Positions 33,072-43,076 of a stretch of 64,000 bases of DNA are shown one piece after another. The translations under genes and the position numbers were made by a program. Positions within the stretch are counted from its first letter, which is position 1. Every line of letters starts with the position of its first letter. Origin of the DNA: Thermodesulfovibrionia bacterium (GTDB lineage Bacteria > Nitrospirota > Thermodesulfovibrionia > UBA6902); NCBI GenBank assembly GCA_947259645.1, contig CAMYND010000005.1:48712-112711 (forward strand). Direction: 5' to 3'. The notes beneath the pieces were generated by a model. It made no database searches and was not told the origin of the DNA. It was given only the letters and a program-made list of their open reading frames with translations.

Positions 33072-33781
33072 GGTACTGTCCCGATATGTACTGCCGCTAT
33101 ACCAAGGCTCAGCCGGTGATAAAGGACATGTATCAGACCTGTCTGCTCCATCTCTTTTTTAAACTCTTCAGGTCCGGGGAATTCAAGCATGGATGAGGGT
33201 AAGTACTTATACGCGCCTTTTTTACCTGAAATAAACTCACCGATAAAAGGCAGGACCTTGGTTAAGTAGAATCTGTAGGGAACCTTGAAAAAAGGGTTTT
33301 GAATGCTGGTAAACTCAAGGATCACAACATTACCCCCGCTTCGTACAACCCGGCCCATTTCCATTATCCCTTTCTTAAAGTCCTGGACGTTTCGTATCCC
33401 GAATGCGATTATCGCGGCATCAAACCTGTTGTCATCGAAGGGGAGTGCTGTAACATCCGCAAAGCGCACCTCGATTCTTTTTTCCAGCTCTGCTTCCCGG
33501 ACCTTTTCCCTGCCGCGTTTCAGCATACCCTCGCTGAAATCCACTCCCACAACCCGGGTTTCAGCTGAATGCTGCCGGATGATTTCAAGGGCAACATCAC
33601 AGGTTCCTGTTGCTACATCAAGAAACAAGGATTTTTCTCCGGAGGGAAGCTGGCTGACCGCAAATTTTCTCCATTGCCGGTCTATGCCCAGGCTCAAAAC
33701 CCTGTTGAGCAGGTCATAGCGGGGCGCTATGGTAGAAAACATTGACCGGATTTTTTCAGGGTCTTTGGCTGATTTATCCAT
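33068..33781 (-). CDS. ubiE: UbiE/MenG demethylmenaquinone/ubiquinone methyltransferase
   Basis: 237 residues. Family signatures are YDLLNRVLSLGIDRQWRKFAV near the N-terminus, the SAM loop LDVATGTCDVALEII, and DAAIIAFGIRNVQDFKKGIMEMGRVV. The C-terminal part has IPFIGEFISG-like and GIAAVHIG. It performs the C-methylation step in menaquinone or ubiquinone formation. It heads a run of four same-strand genes ending in ubiX, so quinone metabolism links the first and last genes. AAGGAG and AAGG sites lie upstream at longer than usual distance. Confidence 0.93.
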   Translation of the reverse strand: MDKSAKDPEKIRSMFSTIAPRYDLLNRVLSLGIDRQWRKFAVSQLPSGEKSLFLDVATGTCDVALEIIRQHSAETRVVGVDFSEGMLKRGREKVREAELEKRIEVRFADVTALPFDDNRFDAAIIAFGIRNVQDFKKGIMEMGRVVRSGGNVVILEFTSIQNPFFKVPYRFYLTKVLPFIGEFISGKKGAYKYLPSSMLEFPGPEEFKKEMEQTGLIHVLYHRLSLGIAAVHIGTVP

Positions 33782-34080
33782 TATACGTGAGGCCTTCTCC
33801 TTGGTCTGAAGTTTAAAATTATGATTCCTGTCATGTCAAATGAGCATATCGAAATAGATAGAAAAAATAATGAGATCAAAGAGTTGGGCAAGACCGCCGC
33901 CCCATATTTATCATGTCAATATGTCATGGTGTTGCCAACTTGACACAAGCTGGCATATTTATCGGATCAATGCTTTTCTTTGATTCAGAACAGTTACATT
34001 CTGGTATTGCATTTGCTACATGTAAGCTCAAATGCATTGCCCGCAGATATCGCGGGCGTGTCGCAGAGGGCTACTAGATT

Positions 34081-34482
34081 ATGATTTCTTCAGGCAGGGA
34101 CAGCATTAAAGGTTCAATATTAATCGTTGATGACGAGAGTGTCATCTGTGAAGGTGTTGAGAGGCTTTTGGCTGATGATTACAATACGTACCATACGGTG
34201 AGCGCGAAAGAGGCACTGAATATCGTCAGGGACAATAGCGACATTGACGTTATCCTGTGTGACCTGATCATGCCTGAAATGGATGGGAATGAAATGATTG
34301 AAAAAATACGGTCTGAAAACAAAGAGATTCATCTTATTGTAATGACCGCGTACGCTGATCCCCTGAAAGTCTGCGATGCAATGAAAAAAGGCGCCAATAC
34401 ATTTTTGCTCAAACCCCTCGATATATCCCTCCTTGAACGGTCAGTCAAAAACGCTGTACAGAGAAAAAGAGAGCTTCTTTAG
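34081..34482 (+). CDS. Single-domain response regulator
   Basis: 133 residues; just a receiver. ILIVDDESVICEG gives the acidic pair, VILCDLIMPEMDG the phospho-acceptor, VMTAYADP the Thr and FLLKPLDI the Lys. No output domain is present, so it works as a phosphorelay intermediate or through protein contacts. No kinase is next to it. Upstream are two inverted repeats, GCCA-A-CTTG/CAAG-C-TGGC (33933-33953) and GCCCGC/GCGGGC (around 34040-34060), which could be regulatory. An AGAGGG-like site precedes the ATG at a long distance. Confidence 0.9.
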   Translation: MISSGRDSIKGSILIVDDESVICEGVERLLADDYNTYHTVSAKEALNIVRDNSDIDVILCDLIMPEMDGNEMIEKIRSENKEIHLIVMTAYADPLKVCDAMKKGANTFLLKPLDISLLERSVKNAVQRKRELL

Positions 34483-35032
34483 TCTTCACGGGTCTGTCAA
34501 AAGCGAGGAAAATCAAGGTTGCGAACAATGGGGGAGAACCCTTATATGCAAAAAAAATAGAGCCATTCTCCGGCCTGCTTCATTGGACAACTGAAACGTT
34601 GCGACCTTAACTGAATGCCGCACTGTTTGTCAGCATGATCCGTTGCCGTTCATGGCTCTATTCGGTATATACGTGTGCGATCCCTGGTATCCGGACAATC
34701 AAAAAGCTTTTCTATTGTGGGTGTCTCAGCAGATACTTTAGGCTTCCTCGTTGTTGCCTGAGGCCTGCTCACCATATCCGTCACCAACATCCCAGACTTA
34801 TTTACTTAGTCCTCTGGATTAATCCGCTCCAGGGCATCGCAATTTATGTCCTTACCTGTATTTTATCTCCTTTAGATACCTTGTCAACCCCCCTGTAATG
34901 TCGCGGAAACAGCGGCTTCACAGAGTACGAGCCCCTCAACCCGCCCTGACAGTGGCTTTGCAGGACAGTTTGATAACAGCATATTTTTCCCCCATTCGGT
35001 TAAAGGCTGAAACTCTGAGTTATAATCACACT
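34483..35032. other. 550-bp region before uvrC with a distant 10-bp inverted repeat
   Basis: No supported gene. A perfect inverted repeat, ATAGAGCCAT at about 34558-34567 and ATGGCTCTAT at about 34650-34659, encloses 82 nt and could close a structured RNA. An 87-codon frame (34635-34898) has Cys/Arg-rich composition unlike its neighbours and is probably chance. The end holds the uvrC promoter. Confidence 0.4.
35021..35026 (+). promoter_or_regulatory. uvrC -10 box six bases before ATG
   Basis: A consensus TATAAT is followed by CACACT and then the uvrC ATG; no Shine-Dalgarno is present. The -35 is poor (GTTAAA at 16-bp spacing). Predicts a leaderless transcript. Confidence 0.6.
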
Positions 35033-36895
35033 ATGGATGTTCAAAATAAATTACAGCAGGTCCCTGGTTCCCCGGGGATTTACATCATGAAAGGTGCGAA
35101 GGAGCGGGTTTTGTATGTTGGAAAGGCCAAGAACCTCAGGAGCCGCGTGAGGTCATACTTTCAGAACTCTGCCTCTCTTGATGAGAGGAAGCATAAAATG
35201 GTCAGGGAGGTCAGGGATTTTGAGTATATTGTCACTGCCAATGAACTTGAAGCCCTGATTCTGGAGTCCAGTTTCATAAAGAAAAACAGGCCGCCCTACA
35301 ATATCATTCTGCGGGATGACAAAAATTATCCCTACCTGAAATTAACGGTCAATGAAGAATGGCCCTGTCTTGAGGTCGTCAGAAAAATAGAGAAGGACGG
35401 GGCCCTGTACTTCGGGCCGTATGTGCCTGCCGGGTCCATGTGGGAAGTGTTGCGGTTCATCAGGCGAAACCTGCCGGTGAGGCTCTGCAAGCATAGCCTT
35501 AAAAAACCGTTCCGGCCCTGCGTGCAATACCAGATGGGGCGGTGCCTTGCCCCCTGTTCTGAATCGCTGAGGGGAAAGTCGGACAGGGAGAGGTATCTGG
35601 AAGCGGTCGAAGACGTCAAATCCTTTATTCAGGGGGAAAAAAAAGAGCTGCTCTCACATCTGCAGATCCGGATGAAAAAACTTTCGGACAAACAGGAATA
35701 TGAAGAAGCAGCAAGAATCAGGGACAGGATGAAGGCCCTTGAACGGGCATGGGAATCACAGCGGATCATTGCGCCTGAACTTGGGGACATGGATGTTATC
35801 GGGCTGTACAGGGATAAAGATGAGGCGTCAATCTTTGTGCTCTTCATCAGGAAGGGGACTATTACAGGGCAGAAGGATTTTTTCTTTAGAAAACTGGGGA
35901 ACAGGGAAAGCAGGGAGCTCATCGAGAGCTTTATCGGGCAGTTCTACGCAAAAGATATCGTTCTTTCGCCCAGAATTGTGATACCCCTGAAACAGCGACT
36001 TCCTGCGCAAAGTCAATGGCTCAGCCGGAAGAGAGGAGCGCCTGTCCGGCTTTCATCTGCCCGGGGAGAACTTGAAACAAAGGTTCTCAAGATGGCCGAC
36101 GACAATGCGATGTACGCTTTCAACAGGATAAAGGAGACAAAGGTTGACGATGCGCTTGTTGGCCTCAAGGAGCTGTTAAACCTCAGTGCAGTGCCCCGGA
36201 GGATAGGGGCGGTGGACATATCCAATATATCCGGCTCTGAAGCGGTTGGCGCGGTGATATTGTTTGAAGAGGGGAAGTTTAACAGAAATGATTACCGGCA
36301 CTTCAGAATAAAGACAGTAAAAGGTATTGATGACTTTGCCATGATCGGTGAAGTAGTAGAACGATATATGTCACATCTCATTGAAAATGAAGGAGATATG
36401 CCTGACCTGATGCTCATTGACGGGGGCAGGGGGCAGCTTGAATCAGCGTTGAAAGCTGTCAAGCGCTCGGGACTCGATCCTGATGTTGCAGCCATGGCCA
36501 AGGCGAAAACCAGAGGACTCAAGGGCAGCGGGAGTGGGGTCCGTACGGACCGGGAGAGAATATATCTTCCGGGAAAGAGGGCACCTCTTTACCTTGATCC
36601 TTCATTGCGGTCAACGCTTCTGCTCCAGAAGATAAGGGATGAAGTCCACCGCGTAGCGATCAGCTATCACAGAAAACTTCGCGCCAAAAGAACCCTTGAG
36701 TCACCTCTTGAAAAGGTGAAGGGAATCGGAAAAACAAGGCGGCTCCTTTTACTGAAGCATTTTGGCAGTATTGAGGCGATACGAGAGGCATCTGTTGATG
36801 AGATAGCTTCACTGAAGACCATGAACAGGAAACTGGCAGAGACCTTAAAACAGCAGATTTCCAGGCCAGAAAAGACGAGAGGCGTAAAGGAATGA
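35033..36895 (+). CDS. uvrC: Excinuclease ABC subunit C
   Basis: 620 residues from the ATG at 35033. Domains: the GIY-YIG nuclease (GSPGIYIMK...VLYVGKAKNLRSRVRSYF), the Cys cluster region (RPCVQYQMGRCLAPC), the UVR domain for UvrB contact (MKKLSDKQEYEEAARIRDRMKAL), the RNase H-like second nuclease (AVDISNISGSEAVGAVILFE, MLIDGGRGQLESA) and the C-terminal helix-hairpin-helix. It makes both incisions around bulky DNA lesions. A longer reading from 34898 adds residues that do not fit the family. It overlaps the following kinase-like gene as ATGA. Confidence 0.95.
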   Translation: MDVQNKLQQVPGSPGIYIMKGAKERVLYVGKAKNLRSRVRSYFQNSASLDERKHKMVREVRDFEYIVTANELEALILESSFIKKNRPPYNIILRDDKNYPYLKLTVNEEWPCLEVVRKIEKDGALYFGPYVPAGSMWEVLRFIRRNLPVRLCKHSLKKPFRPCVQYQMGRCLAPCSESLRGKSDRERYLEAVEDVKSFIQGEKKELLSHLQIRMKKLSDKQEYEEAARIRDRMKALERAWESQRIIAPELGDMDVIGLYRDKDEASIFVLFIRKGTITGQKDFFFRKLGNRESRELIESFIGQFYAKDIVLSPRIVIPLKQRLPAQSQWLSRKRGAPVRLSSARGELETKVLKMADDNAMYAFNRIKETKVDDALVGLKELLNLSAVPRRIGAVDISNISGSEAVGAVILFEEGKFNRNDYRHFRIKTVKGIDDFAMIGEVVERYMSHLIENEGDMPDLMLIDGGRGQLESALKAVKRSGLDPDVAAMAKAKTRGLKGSGSGVRTDRERIYLPGKRAPLYLDPSLRSTLLLQKIRDEVHRVAISYHRKLRAKRTLESPLEKVKGIGKTRRLLLLKHFGSIEAIREASVDEIASLKTMNRKLAETLKQQISRPEKTRGVKE

Positions 36896-37944
36896 TAAAT
36901 AAAAAAAGCATTGAGAATTATATCAGAGAGCTTTTTGGCGGTGATGCCCGTGACGTGGCAATCAGAAAGCTCGGGGCAGGTGTGCAGGGCGCGGGTTTTC
37001 TGGTGGAAGTAACAACAGGAAGCGGAATGAAATCCTATGTCATAAAAGGACTCTTTCCCGAAGGCCTGGAACACGACTATCCATCAGACCGGGCAGGGGC
37101 TTTCCTCCTTGACCTCGACGAATTCGGAAATTTGCCGAACCACGTCAAGGCAATTGATGTGCTCTCAGAGATGAAAGACGGTTCGGTCAGGTCTATTGGA
37201 GGAGGCCGTGAATATTATCTCCTGATGGAACAGGCAAGGGGAAGAGACTACTTTCATGATCTTGCATCAATGGCCGGAAAGAAGAGGCTGGAAGGCCATG
37301 ATATCAGAAAGATAGAAAGCATGACATCCTATCTTGCCGGGATTCACAAGGTAAAAAAAGATTCCAGAACACTTCACTGGAGAAAGGTCAGAGACACGAT
37401 CGGCCACGGCGAGTGTCTGATGGGTGTGTTTGATACCTATCCGGACAATACAATCAGTTATGGGGAAATGGCAGCGATAGAGAAGAAATGCGTTGACTGG
37501 CGGGCGAAACTCAAGCCCCTGTACGGAAGGCTCTGCCAGGTTCACGGAGATTTCCATCCCGGCAATATATGGTTTCAGGACGAGGCAGACTTTATTCTTC
37601 TCGACAGAAGCAGGGGCCCCTGGGGTGATGCTGCCGATGATGTAACAGCATTGACGATCAACTATATATTTTTTTCCATAAAAAACTGCGGAATGGTTCA
37701 GGGGGCATACCGTGAGGCATTGGCCCTTTTTTATGAGAACTATATCCAGGCCACAGGAGACAGAGAGCTCTCTGAAGTTGTTGCTCCCTTTTATGCCTTC
37801 AGGGGTGCGGTAGTGGCGAATCCCGCTTTTTATCCCGAAGTGACGCCTGAAGGGCGGCGCAAAATACTGAATTTTGTCAATGGTGTTCTTGATGACCGAT
37901 CGTTTAATATTGATAAGGTCAATGAGTATATAGAAGGAAATTGA
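36892..37944 (+). CDS. Aminoglycoside phosphotransferase-fold kinase-like protein
   Basis: 350 residues. The catalytic loop QVHGDFHPGNIWF and the metal-binding DRSRG segment (FILLDRSRGPWGDAADDV) identify the APH/choline kinase fold; a nucleotide-binding N-lobe begins IRKLGAGVQGAGFLVEV. The substrate is unknown; the family includes sugar, homoserine and antibiotic kinases. Its ATG overlaps the uvrC stop by four bases with an AAAGGA site, so it is coexpressed with uvrC. An inositol monophosphatase-like gene follows 86 bp later, which might hint at sugar phosphate chemistry. Confidence 0.85.
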   Translation: MINKKSIENYIRELFGGDARDVAIRKLGAGVQGAGFLVEVTTGSGMKSYVIKGLFPEGLEHDYPSDRAGAFLLDLDEFGNLPNHVKAIDVLSEMKDGSVRSIGGGREYYLLMEQARGRDYFHDLASMAGKKRLEGHDIRKIESMTSYLAGIHKVKKDSRTLHWRKVRDTIGHGECLMGVFDTYPDNTISYGEMAAIEKKCVDWRAKLKPLYGRLCQVHGDFHPGNIWFQDEADFILLDRSRGPWGDAADDVTALTINYIFFSIKNCGMVQGAYREALALFYENYIQATGDRELSEVVAPFYAFRGAVVANPAFYPEVTPEGRRKILNFVNGVLDDRSFNIDKVNEYIEGN

Positions 37945-38030
37945 TAAGTTGAAGTTTAATATTATGGAACAAAACGTATTATTCCGGTTCCTGAATATTC
38001 TTTTTTGTATTTTGTTTTTGTGTTCAAATT

Positions 38031-38981
38031 ATGATAGACATTAAGAGCTTGAGAAAAATAGGAAAGCTCCTTAAAAAGGAGGTAGACCAACATATAGGCG
38101 AACTCCTCAGGAGCGCCCCCCTTGGAAAGGGCGCTGGCGGGGATGTGACACATCTTGTTGATAAACGGGCGGAGGATATTGTCTTTGAAGAACTCCGGAA
38201 ACTGAATACGCCTGTAACACTTGTCTCGGAAGAGTGTGGTATCAGGGAGATACAGGGCGGCGGTCCCCGGCTTCTTGTTGACCCCATTGACGGAAGCAGA
38301 AACGCTATAACCGGAATCCCGTTATTTTCAACGTCCATTGCGCTTGTTGATGGTGACAGGATCGGGAAAACCGCAATCGGCTATATCATTAACCTGGTGA
38401 GCGGAGATGAATTCTGGGCGCTGAAAGGATCCGGAAGCTTTCTCAATGGGATTCAGATCCATACCCAGCAGGGAATCAGGATGAAAGTAGCCGCGTATGA
38501 AGCGCAGATTCCCCGGAGAGATATTCCAAAAATTGTGCCTCTTCTTTCCCTGTTTGACCGGGCACGCTGTTTCGGTTCAACAGCTCTTGATCTTGCGTTC
38601 CTTGCGCGCGGTGCCGTAAGCCTGTTTATTGTTCCTTCGCGATCAAGGAGTTTTGATTTTGCTGCCGGGTACCTGCTGGTCAGGGAATCAGGGGGAATCA
38701 TCACAGACCTTAAGGGTAAAAGCATAGAAAATGTAGAAGTGGGAATAAAACATTCGACCCCGCTTCTCGCCTCTGCAAATGAGGAGATGCACAAGAAAGC
38801 TCTGGATGTTCTGCTTGGCCGGGGCAGGTATGCGAGGAAAGAAGAAAACACCGGAGATTGTCTCTCTCGGAATCCAAAAAAAAAAGAGACCAAAAACCCC
38901 TGTCCTGACTGCACATTCTGCCAGTGGTGCGGTGATGAGCGGTGCTTAAAGTGCAGACCTCTTATTCATTTGCCCCTATGA
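38031..38981 (+). CDS. Inositol monophosphatase-family protein with Cys-rich tail
   Basis: 316 residues. The metal site motifs are ERR-like VSEECGI, LLVDPIDGSRNAITGIPLFSTSIAL and the C-terminal DFAAGYLLVRESGG. The family removes phosphate from inositol, fructose-1,6-bisphosphate or PAP-type substrates; which one is unclear. Unusually, the last 30 residues carry six Cys as CPDCTFCQWCGDERCLKC, suggesting a zinc or Fe-S knuckle. No Shine-Dalgarno is visible before the ATG. The 3' end overlaps the convergent lipoprotein gene by six bases. Confidence 0.85.
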   Translation: MIDIKSLRKIGKLLKKEVDQHIGELLRSAPLGKGAGGDVTHLVDKRAEDIVFEELRKLNTPVTLVSEECGIREIQGGGPRLLVDPIDGSRNAITGIPLFSTSIALVDGDRIGKTAIGYIINLVSGDEFWALKGSGSFLNGIQIHTQQGIRMKVAAYEAQIPRRDIPKIVPLLSLFDRARCFGSTALDLAFLARGAVSLFIVPSRSRSFDFAAGYLLVRESGGIITDLKGKSIENVEVGIKHSTPLLASANEEMHKKALDVLLGRGRYARKEENTGDCLSRNPKKKETKNPCPDCTFCQWCGDERCLKCRPLIHLPL

Positions 38982-39644
38982 CCGGGTCCGGAAATCGAGC
39001 TCACTGACAGCAGGATTTTTTAAAAGCTTTTTCACTTTGACCGTAAACGTAAAATCTCCCAAAATTATATTGATAAGAGAGGGATGCCAGGAACCGTCTT
39101 CGCCCTGTTCAGGATCCTGGTACGTAATATCGATAAGTCTGTCAAGAGAGGCTATCTCCTGATGCATGGGGACCAGGGTATCCCCGTTGATGCGGATTTT
39201 TTTCCGTGCAGTCCGGATGACATAATCATTTCCGTCCCTGTCCATAATTCCGTCTTCTATCCTGTCCCACCAGAAAATAGCATGGTAAAATTCATTGCCC
39301 AGCTTTTTCAGGTTTGGATCATTTTTGCCGGACAAAACAAAAAGATCATTGTCATTTACCACGAAGTCCCTGACGAGCATGCCGAACTTATAGATCCTCA
39401 TATGCACCCATCCCGGCTTCTTTGCGAGGACCGAGGCCTTGACGAAATCATAGGGCTCATTGTTTCTCATTATTGTTACATCAGCAATAGCCTTGATCAG
39501 ATCAATGTCTTCGCCCGCACGGGCAACCAGTTCCTGAAGAGAGAGGTCTTCTGTAACATATTCAGGCATCGGCGCTGTTTTCGGCGCACATGCGGCAATA
39601 AGAAAAACAATACTAAAACAAAAGTATTTCAATAGCTTCTTCAA
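38976..39644 (-). CDS. DUF4292-like outer-membrane lipoprotein
   Basis: 222 residues from a TTG at 39644 that has AGGAG at nine bases; longer readings reach into radA. The signal peptide ends with the lipobox LIAAC, and the mature protein begins CAPK. The remainder is a LolA-like beta sheet (VTIMRNNEPYDFVKASVLAKKPGWVHMRIYKFGMLVRDFVVNDNDLFVLSGK). The first codons overlap the 3' end of radA by 32 bases, so it is translated with it. Homologues are often called DUF4292; the actual cargo or partner is not known. Confidence 0.75.
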   Translation of the reverse strand: MKKLLKYFCFSIVFLIAACAPKTAPMPEYVTEDLSLQELVARAGEDIDLIKAIADVTIMRNNEPYDFVKASVLAKKPGWVHMRIYKFGMLVRDFVVNDNDLFVLSGKNDPNLKKLGNEFYHAIFWWDRIEDGIMDRDGNDYVIRTARKKIRINGDTLVPMHQEIASLDRLIDITYQDPEQGEDGSWHPSLINIILGDFTFTVKVKKLLKNPAVSELDFRTRS

Positions 39645-40953
39645 CGTTTTTTGCTCCTGTAATTTCAATGTTGAAATCATCTGCGCCGCTGCTGTTGCTC
39701 ACAGGGACGACCCCCTTCTTGAACCCGAGCTTAGCCGCCTCCCCGATCCGTATATCTGGCTGGCTTATCGCCCTCAGTTCTCCTGACAACCCCACTTCAC
39801 CGAAAGTAAAGAGCTCAGTTGCAATGACCTTGTTTCTGAATGATGAGGCGATAGCAGCGATTATTCCCATGTCAATCGCAGGTTCATCGATTTTCAGGCC
39901 CCCGACGACATTCACATAAATATCCATTCCCCCGAGCTGCATCCCGAGGCGTTTATCAAGGACCGCGACAAGCAGATTGATGCGATTGTAATCAACGCCG
40001 ATTGCTGTCCTTCTCGGCACCCCGAAACTTGATGCGGTTACCAGGGCCTGGATCTCGATAAGAAGCGGCCGCGTGCCTTCAATACTCACAGTCACAACTG
40101 AACCCGGCACATTCTCCGGCCGTTCGGAAAGGAAGAGCTGGGACGGGTTTTCAACTTCCTGCAGACCTGATTCCATCATTTCAAAGACCCCGATTTCATT
40201 TGTGGATCCGAACCGGTTTTTAACAGCCCTCAGGATCCTGAAGGGATTCCCCTTGTCCCCCTCAAAATACAGAACTGTGTCCACAATGTGCTCCAGGACT
40301 TTCGGTCCCGCGATTGCTCCGTCTTTGGTCACGTGGCCGATAATGAATAGCGGGATCCCCTGTTTTTTTGCGAGGAACATTAATTTTGTCGCACACTCCC
40401 GTATCTGACTCACAGAACCGGGTGCTGAGGGCAGCTCCAGAGAAAAAATCGTCTGAATTGAGTCAATGACGATTATTTTAGGCTTGACTTTACGGGCCTG
40501 ATCTATTATTCCTTCCAACGATGTTTCAGGAAGAAGTATTATGTTATCTGACGTGATGTTAAGGCGGTCTGCCCGTATCTTGATCTGTTCAGGGGACTCC
40601 TCGCCTGAGACATACAGGAGGTTTCCCAGCTTTGCCAGGCCCTTCATGGACTGGAGTGTCAGCGTTGACTTGCCGATACCGGGGTCACCGCCTATGAGTA
40701 CGACTGAACCCATGACCACTCCGCCACCGAGTGTGCGGTCAAGTTCCTTGATCCCTGTTGAAATTCGTGTATCGTGAGAGGCGGTTATGTCGGGAAGGGC
40801 AACAGGCTCAGCAGTGCCCTGACGCTTCAGTCCGGTGATTTTCTGTTCTTCTGTAAAGCTGTTCCATTCAGCGCAGTCCGGGCATCTTCCAAGCCATTTC
40901 GGACTTGAATAGCCGCAACTCTGACACTGGAAAAGAATTTTTGGACGGGCCAT
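39613..40953 (-). CDS. radA: DNA repair protein RadA
   Basis: 446 residues from the ATG at 40953, where RadA proteins start (MARPKILFQCQSCGYSSPKWLGRCPDC, a four-Cys zinc finger). Walker A is GGDPGIGKSTLTLQ, Walker B IIVIDSIQTIF, the RadA-specific KNRFGST motif follows, and the C-terminal domain is Lon-protease-like (GLKIDEPAIDMGIIAAI, FGEVGLSGELR). RadA is a hexameric helicase promoting branch migration in recombination. A TGG-TAATAT box ends five bases before the ATG. The downstream lipoprotein gene overlaps it. Confidence 0.95.
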   Translation of the reverse strand: MARPKILFQCQSCGYSSPKWLGRCPDCAEWNSFTEEQKITGLKRQGTAEPVALPDITASHDTRISTGIKELDRTLGGGVVMGSVVLIGGDPGIGKSTLTLQSMKGLAKLGNLLYVSGEESPEQIKIRADRLNITSDNIILLPETSLEGIIDQARKVKPKIIVIDSIQTIFSLELPSAPGSVSQIRECATKLMFLAKKQGIPLFIIGHVTKDGAIAGPKVLEHIVDTVLYFEGDKGNPFRILRAVKNRFGSTNEIGVFEMMESGLQEVENPSQLFLSERPENVPGSVVTVSIEGTRPLLIEIQALVTASSFGVPRRTAIGVDYNRINLLVAVLDKRLGMQLGGMDIYVNVVGGLKIDEPAIDMGIIAAIASSFRNKVIATELFTFGEVGLSGELRAISQPDIRIGEAAKLGFKKGVVPVSNSSGADDFNIEITGAKNVEEAIEILLF

Positions 40954-40958
40954 GAAGT

Positions 40959-40967
40959 ATATTACCA
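40959..40967 (-). promoter_or_regulatory. radA extended -10 box close to ATG
   Basis: TGG-TAATAT on the minus strand ends five bases before the RadA ATG; no Shine-Dalgarno follows. It fits the near-leaderless pattern of other genes here. Confidence 0.45.
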
Positions 40968-41080
40968 GCTTTAAACCTTTAAAGTGTGCAACAGGAGAAA
41001 ATCCCGGCCACCAGGGAGAAATTGACATTATTAAGATAGATATGTTAAAAAATTAATCTACTTTAGCAATGGAGGCAGTT

Positions 41081-41389
41081 ATGTACGCAATAATTGAAAC
41101 AGGCGGAAAGCAGTTCAGGGTATCTGAAGGAGACGTGATCAAGATAGAAAAGATCAGCGATGATAAATCAGTGACATTCGGAAATGTCCTGATGGTCTCT
41201 GACGGAGAGAACATATCCTATGGCAGCCCCTACCTTGATTCAGCAGAGGTGACAGCTGATGTCATGGGAACGGACAAGGCAAAAAAAGTTCTTGTGTTTA
41301 AACAGAAGACAAGGAAAAACCACAGGAAACTGCGGGGCCACAGGCAGTTGTATACGTCTGTCAAGATCAGCAATATCAAGCTTAATTAA
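41081..41389 (+). CDS. rplU: Ribosomal protein bL21
   Basis: 102 residues from the ATG at 41081; the upstream ATG at 41069 contains the GGAGG site and is not the start. The sequence MYAIIETGGKQFRVSEGD, the C-terminal KTRKNHRKLRGHRQLYTSVKISNI and the length match bL21. It binds 23S rRNA. It begins the rplU-rpmA pair, a near-universal order, with obgE next. Confidence 0.97.
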   Translation: MYAIIETGGKQFRVSEGDVIKIEKISDDKSVTFGNVLMVSDGENISYGSPYLDSAEVTADVMGTDKAKKVLVFKQKTRKNHRKLRGHRQLYTSVKISNIKLN

Positions 41390-41404
41390 TTCGGAGGATA
41401 ACTC

Positions 41405-41662
41405 ATGGCTCATAAAAAAGGAGTAGGAAGTACACGGAACGGCCGTGACAGCCAGTCAAAACGTTTAGGCGTAAAAATGTTCGGCGGACAGGTCGTCAAG
41501 TGCGGGAATATTCTTGTCAGGCAGCGTGGAACAAAATTCCACCCGGGCTTTAATGTTGGCAGGGGCGGAGATGACACCCTCTTTGCAAAAGCGAGCGGTG
41601 TTGTTAAATTTGAACGTAAGGGAAAAACAAAACAGGTAAGTGTCTATCCTGTGGAAGCGTAG
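41405..41662 (+). CDS. rpmA: Ribosomal protein bL27
   Basis: 85 residues: [31 protein letters not shown] and [23 protein letters not shown] are characteristic. GGAGG precedes the ATG at eight bases. The N-terminus reaches the peptidyl transferase centre; it starts directly at the conserved AHKK, without the cleaved extension seen in Firmicutes. A terminator follows. Confidence 0.97.
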   Translation: MAHKKGVGSTRNGRDSQSKRLGVKMFGGQVVKCGNILVRQRGTKFHPGFNVGRGGDDTLFAKASGVVKFERKGKTKQVSVYPVEA

Positions 41663-41693
41663 CAGGAACAACATAATTCATGCATTCTTTGAA

Positions 41694-41717
41694 GGCGGGT
41701 TTATCCCGCCTTTTTTT
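41694..41717 (+). terminator. Intrinsic terminator after rpmA
   Basis: GGCGGG pairs with CCCGCC around a TTTAT loop, followed by seven T. It separates the ribosomal protein pair from obgE. Confidence 0.85.
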
Positions 41718-41757
41718 GTTTTTCATATAATATAAAGAATCTCAAAGCAGTAAATGA

Positions 41758-41865
41758 CCACGGAGACACAGAGACACGGAGAAAAAAATTACGTTACAAA
41801 AACTAAAAAAGTCTTTTAAGGGTATCCTTCTTTTTGTAATCTCTGTGCCTCTGTGTCTCCGTGGT
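41758..41865. repeat. MITE-like copy of the GxxExxY repeat before obgE
   Basis: A left arm at 41758-41785 (unit CACGGAGACACAGAG) and a right arm at 41840-41865 in inverted orientation enclose about 55 bp. The interior keeps AAGTCTTTTA, which on the minus strand reads as the C-terminal Lys-Arg-Leu and a stop, as at the end of the GxxExxY gene at 5445. It appears to be an internally deleted derivative. Confidence 0.6.
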
Positions 41866-41875
41866 TCAATTTTTG

Positions 41876-42910
<1,035 letters not shown>

Positions 42911-42938
42911 GAGTTTCAGTAAATAAGTATAATGAGCA

Positions 42939-42992
42939 ACCACGGAGACACGGAGAAAAGAAATAAAGCTCTAAATAAAATAAAGTCTTTTG
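42939..42992. repeat. Single-ended relic of the GxxExxY repeat
   Basis: CCACGGAGACACGGAGAAAAG is followed 22 bases on by AAAGTCTTTTG, which in reverse reads as Leu-Lys-Arg-Leu near a stop codon, resembling the GxxExxY C-terminus. No opposite inverted arm is found before proB. Confidence 0.55.
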
Positions 42993-43076
42993 AGTTAATG
43001 TTTGTCATTATTATCTCAGGGCCTCTTGGTTAGTCGACAGGACTGATGATTTTGTGAGTTCTCTGCAGCCGATAGT

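Noticed and set aside
34635-34898. 87-codon plus-strand frame
   Set aside because: No ribosome site; composition is unlike real proteins in the window; no family resemblance.
34898-35032. N-terminal extension of uvrC
   Set aside because: Extra residues do not match UvrC; a promoter lies inside; the family begins at the ATG at 35033.
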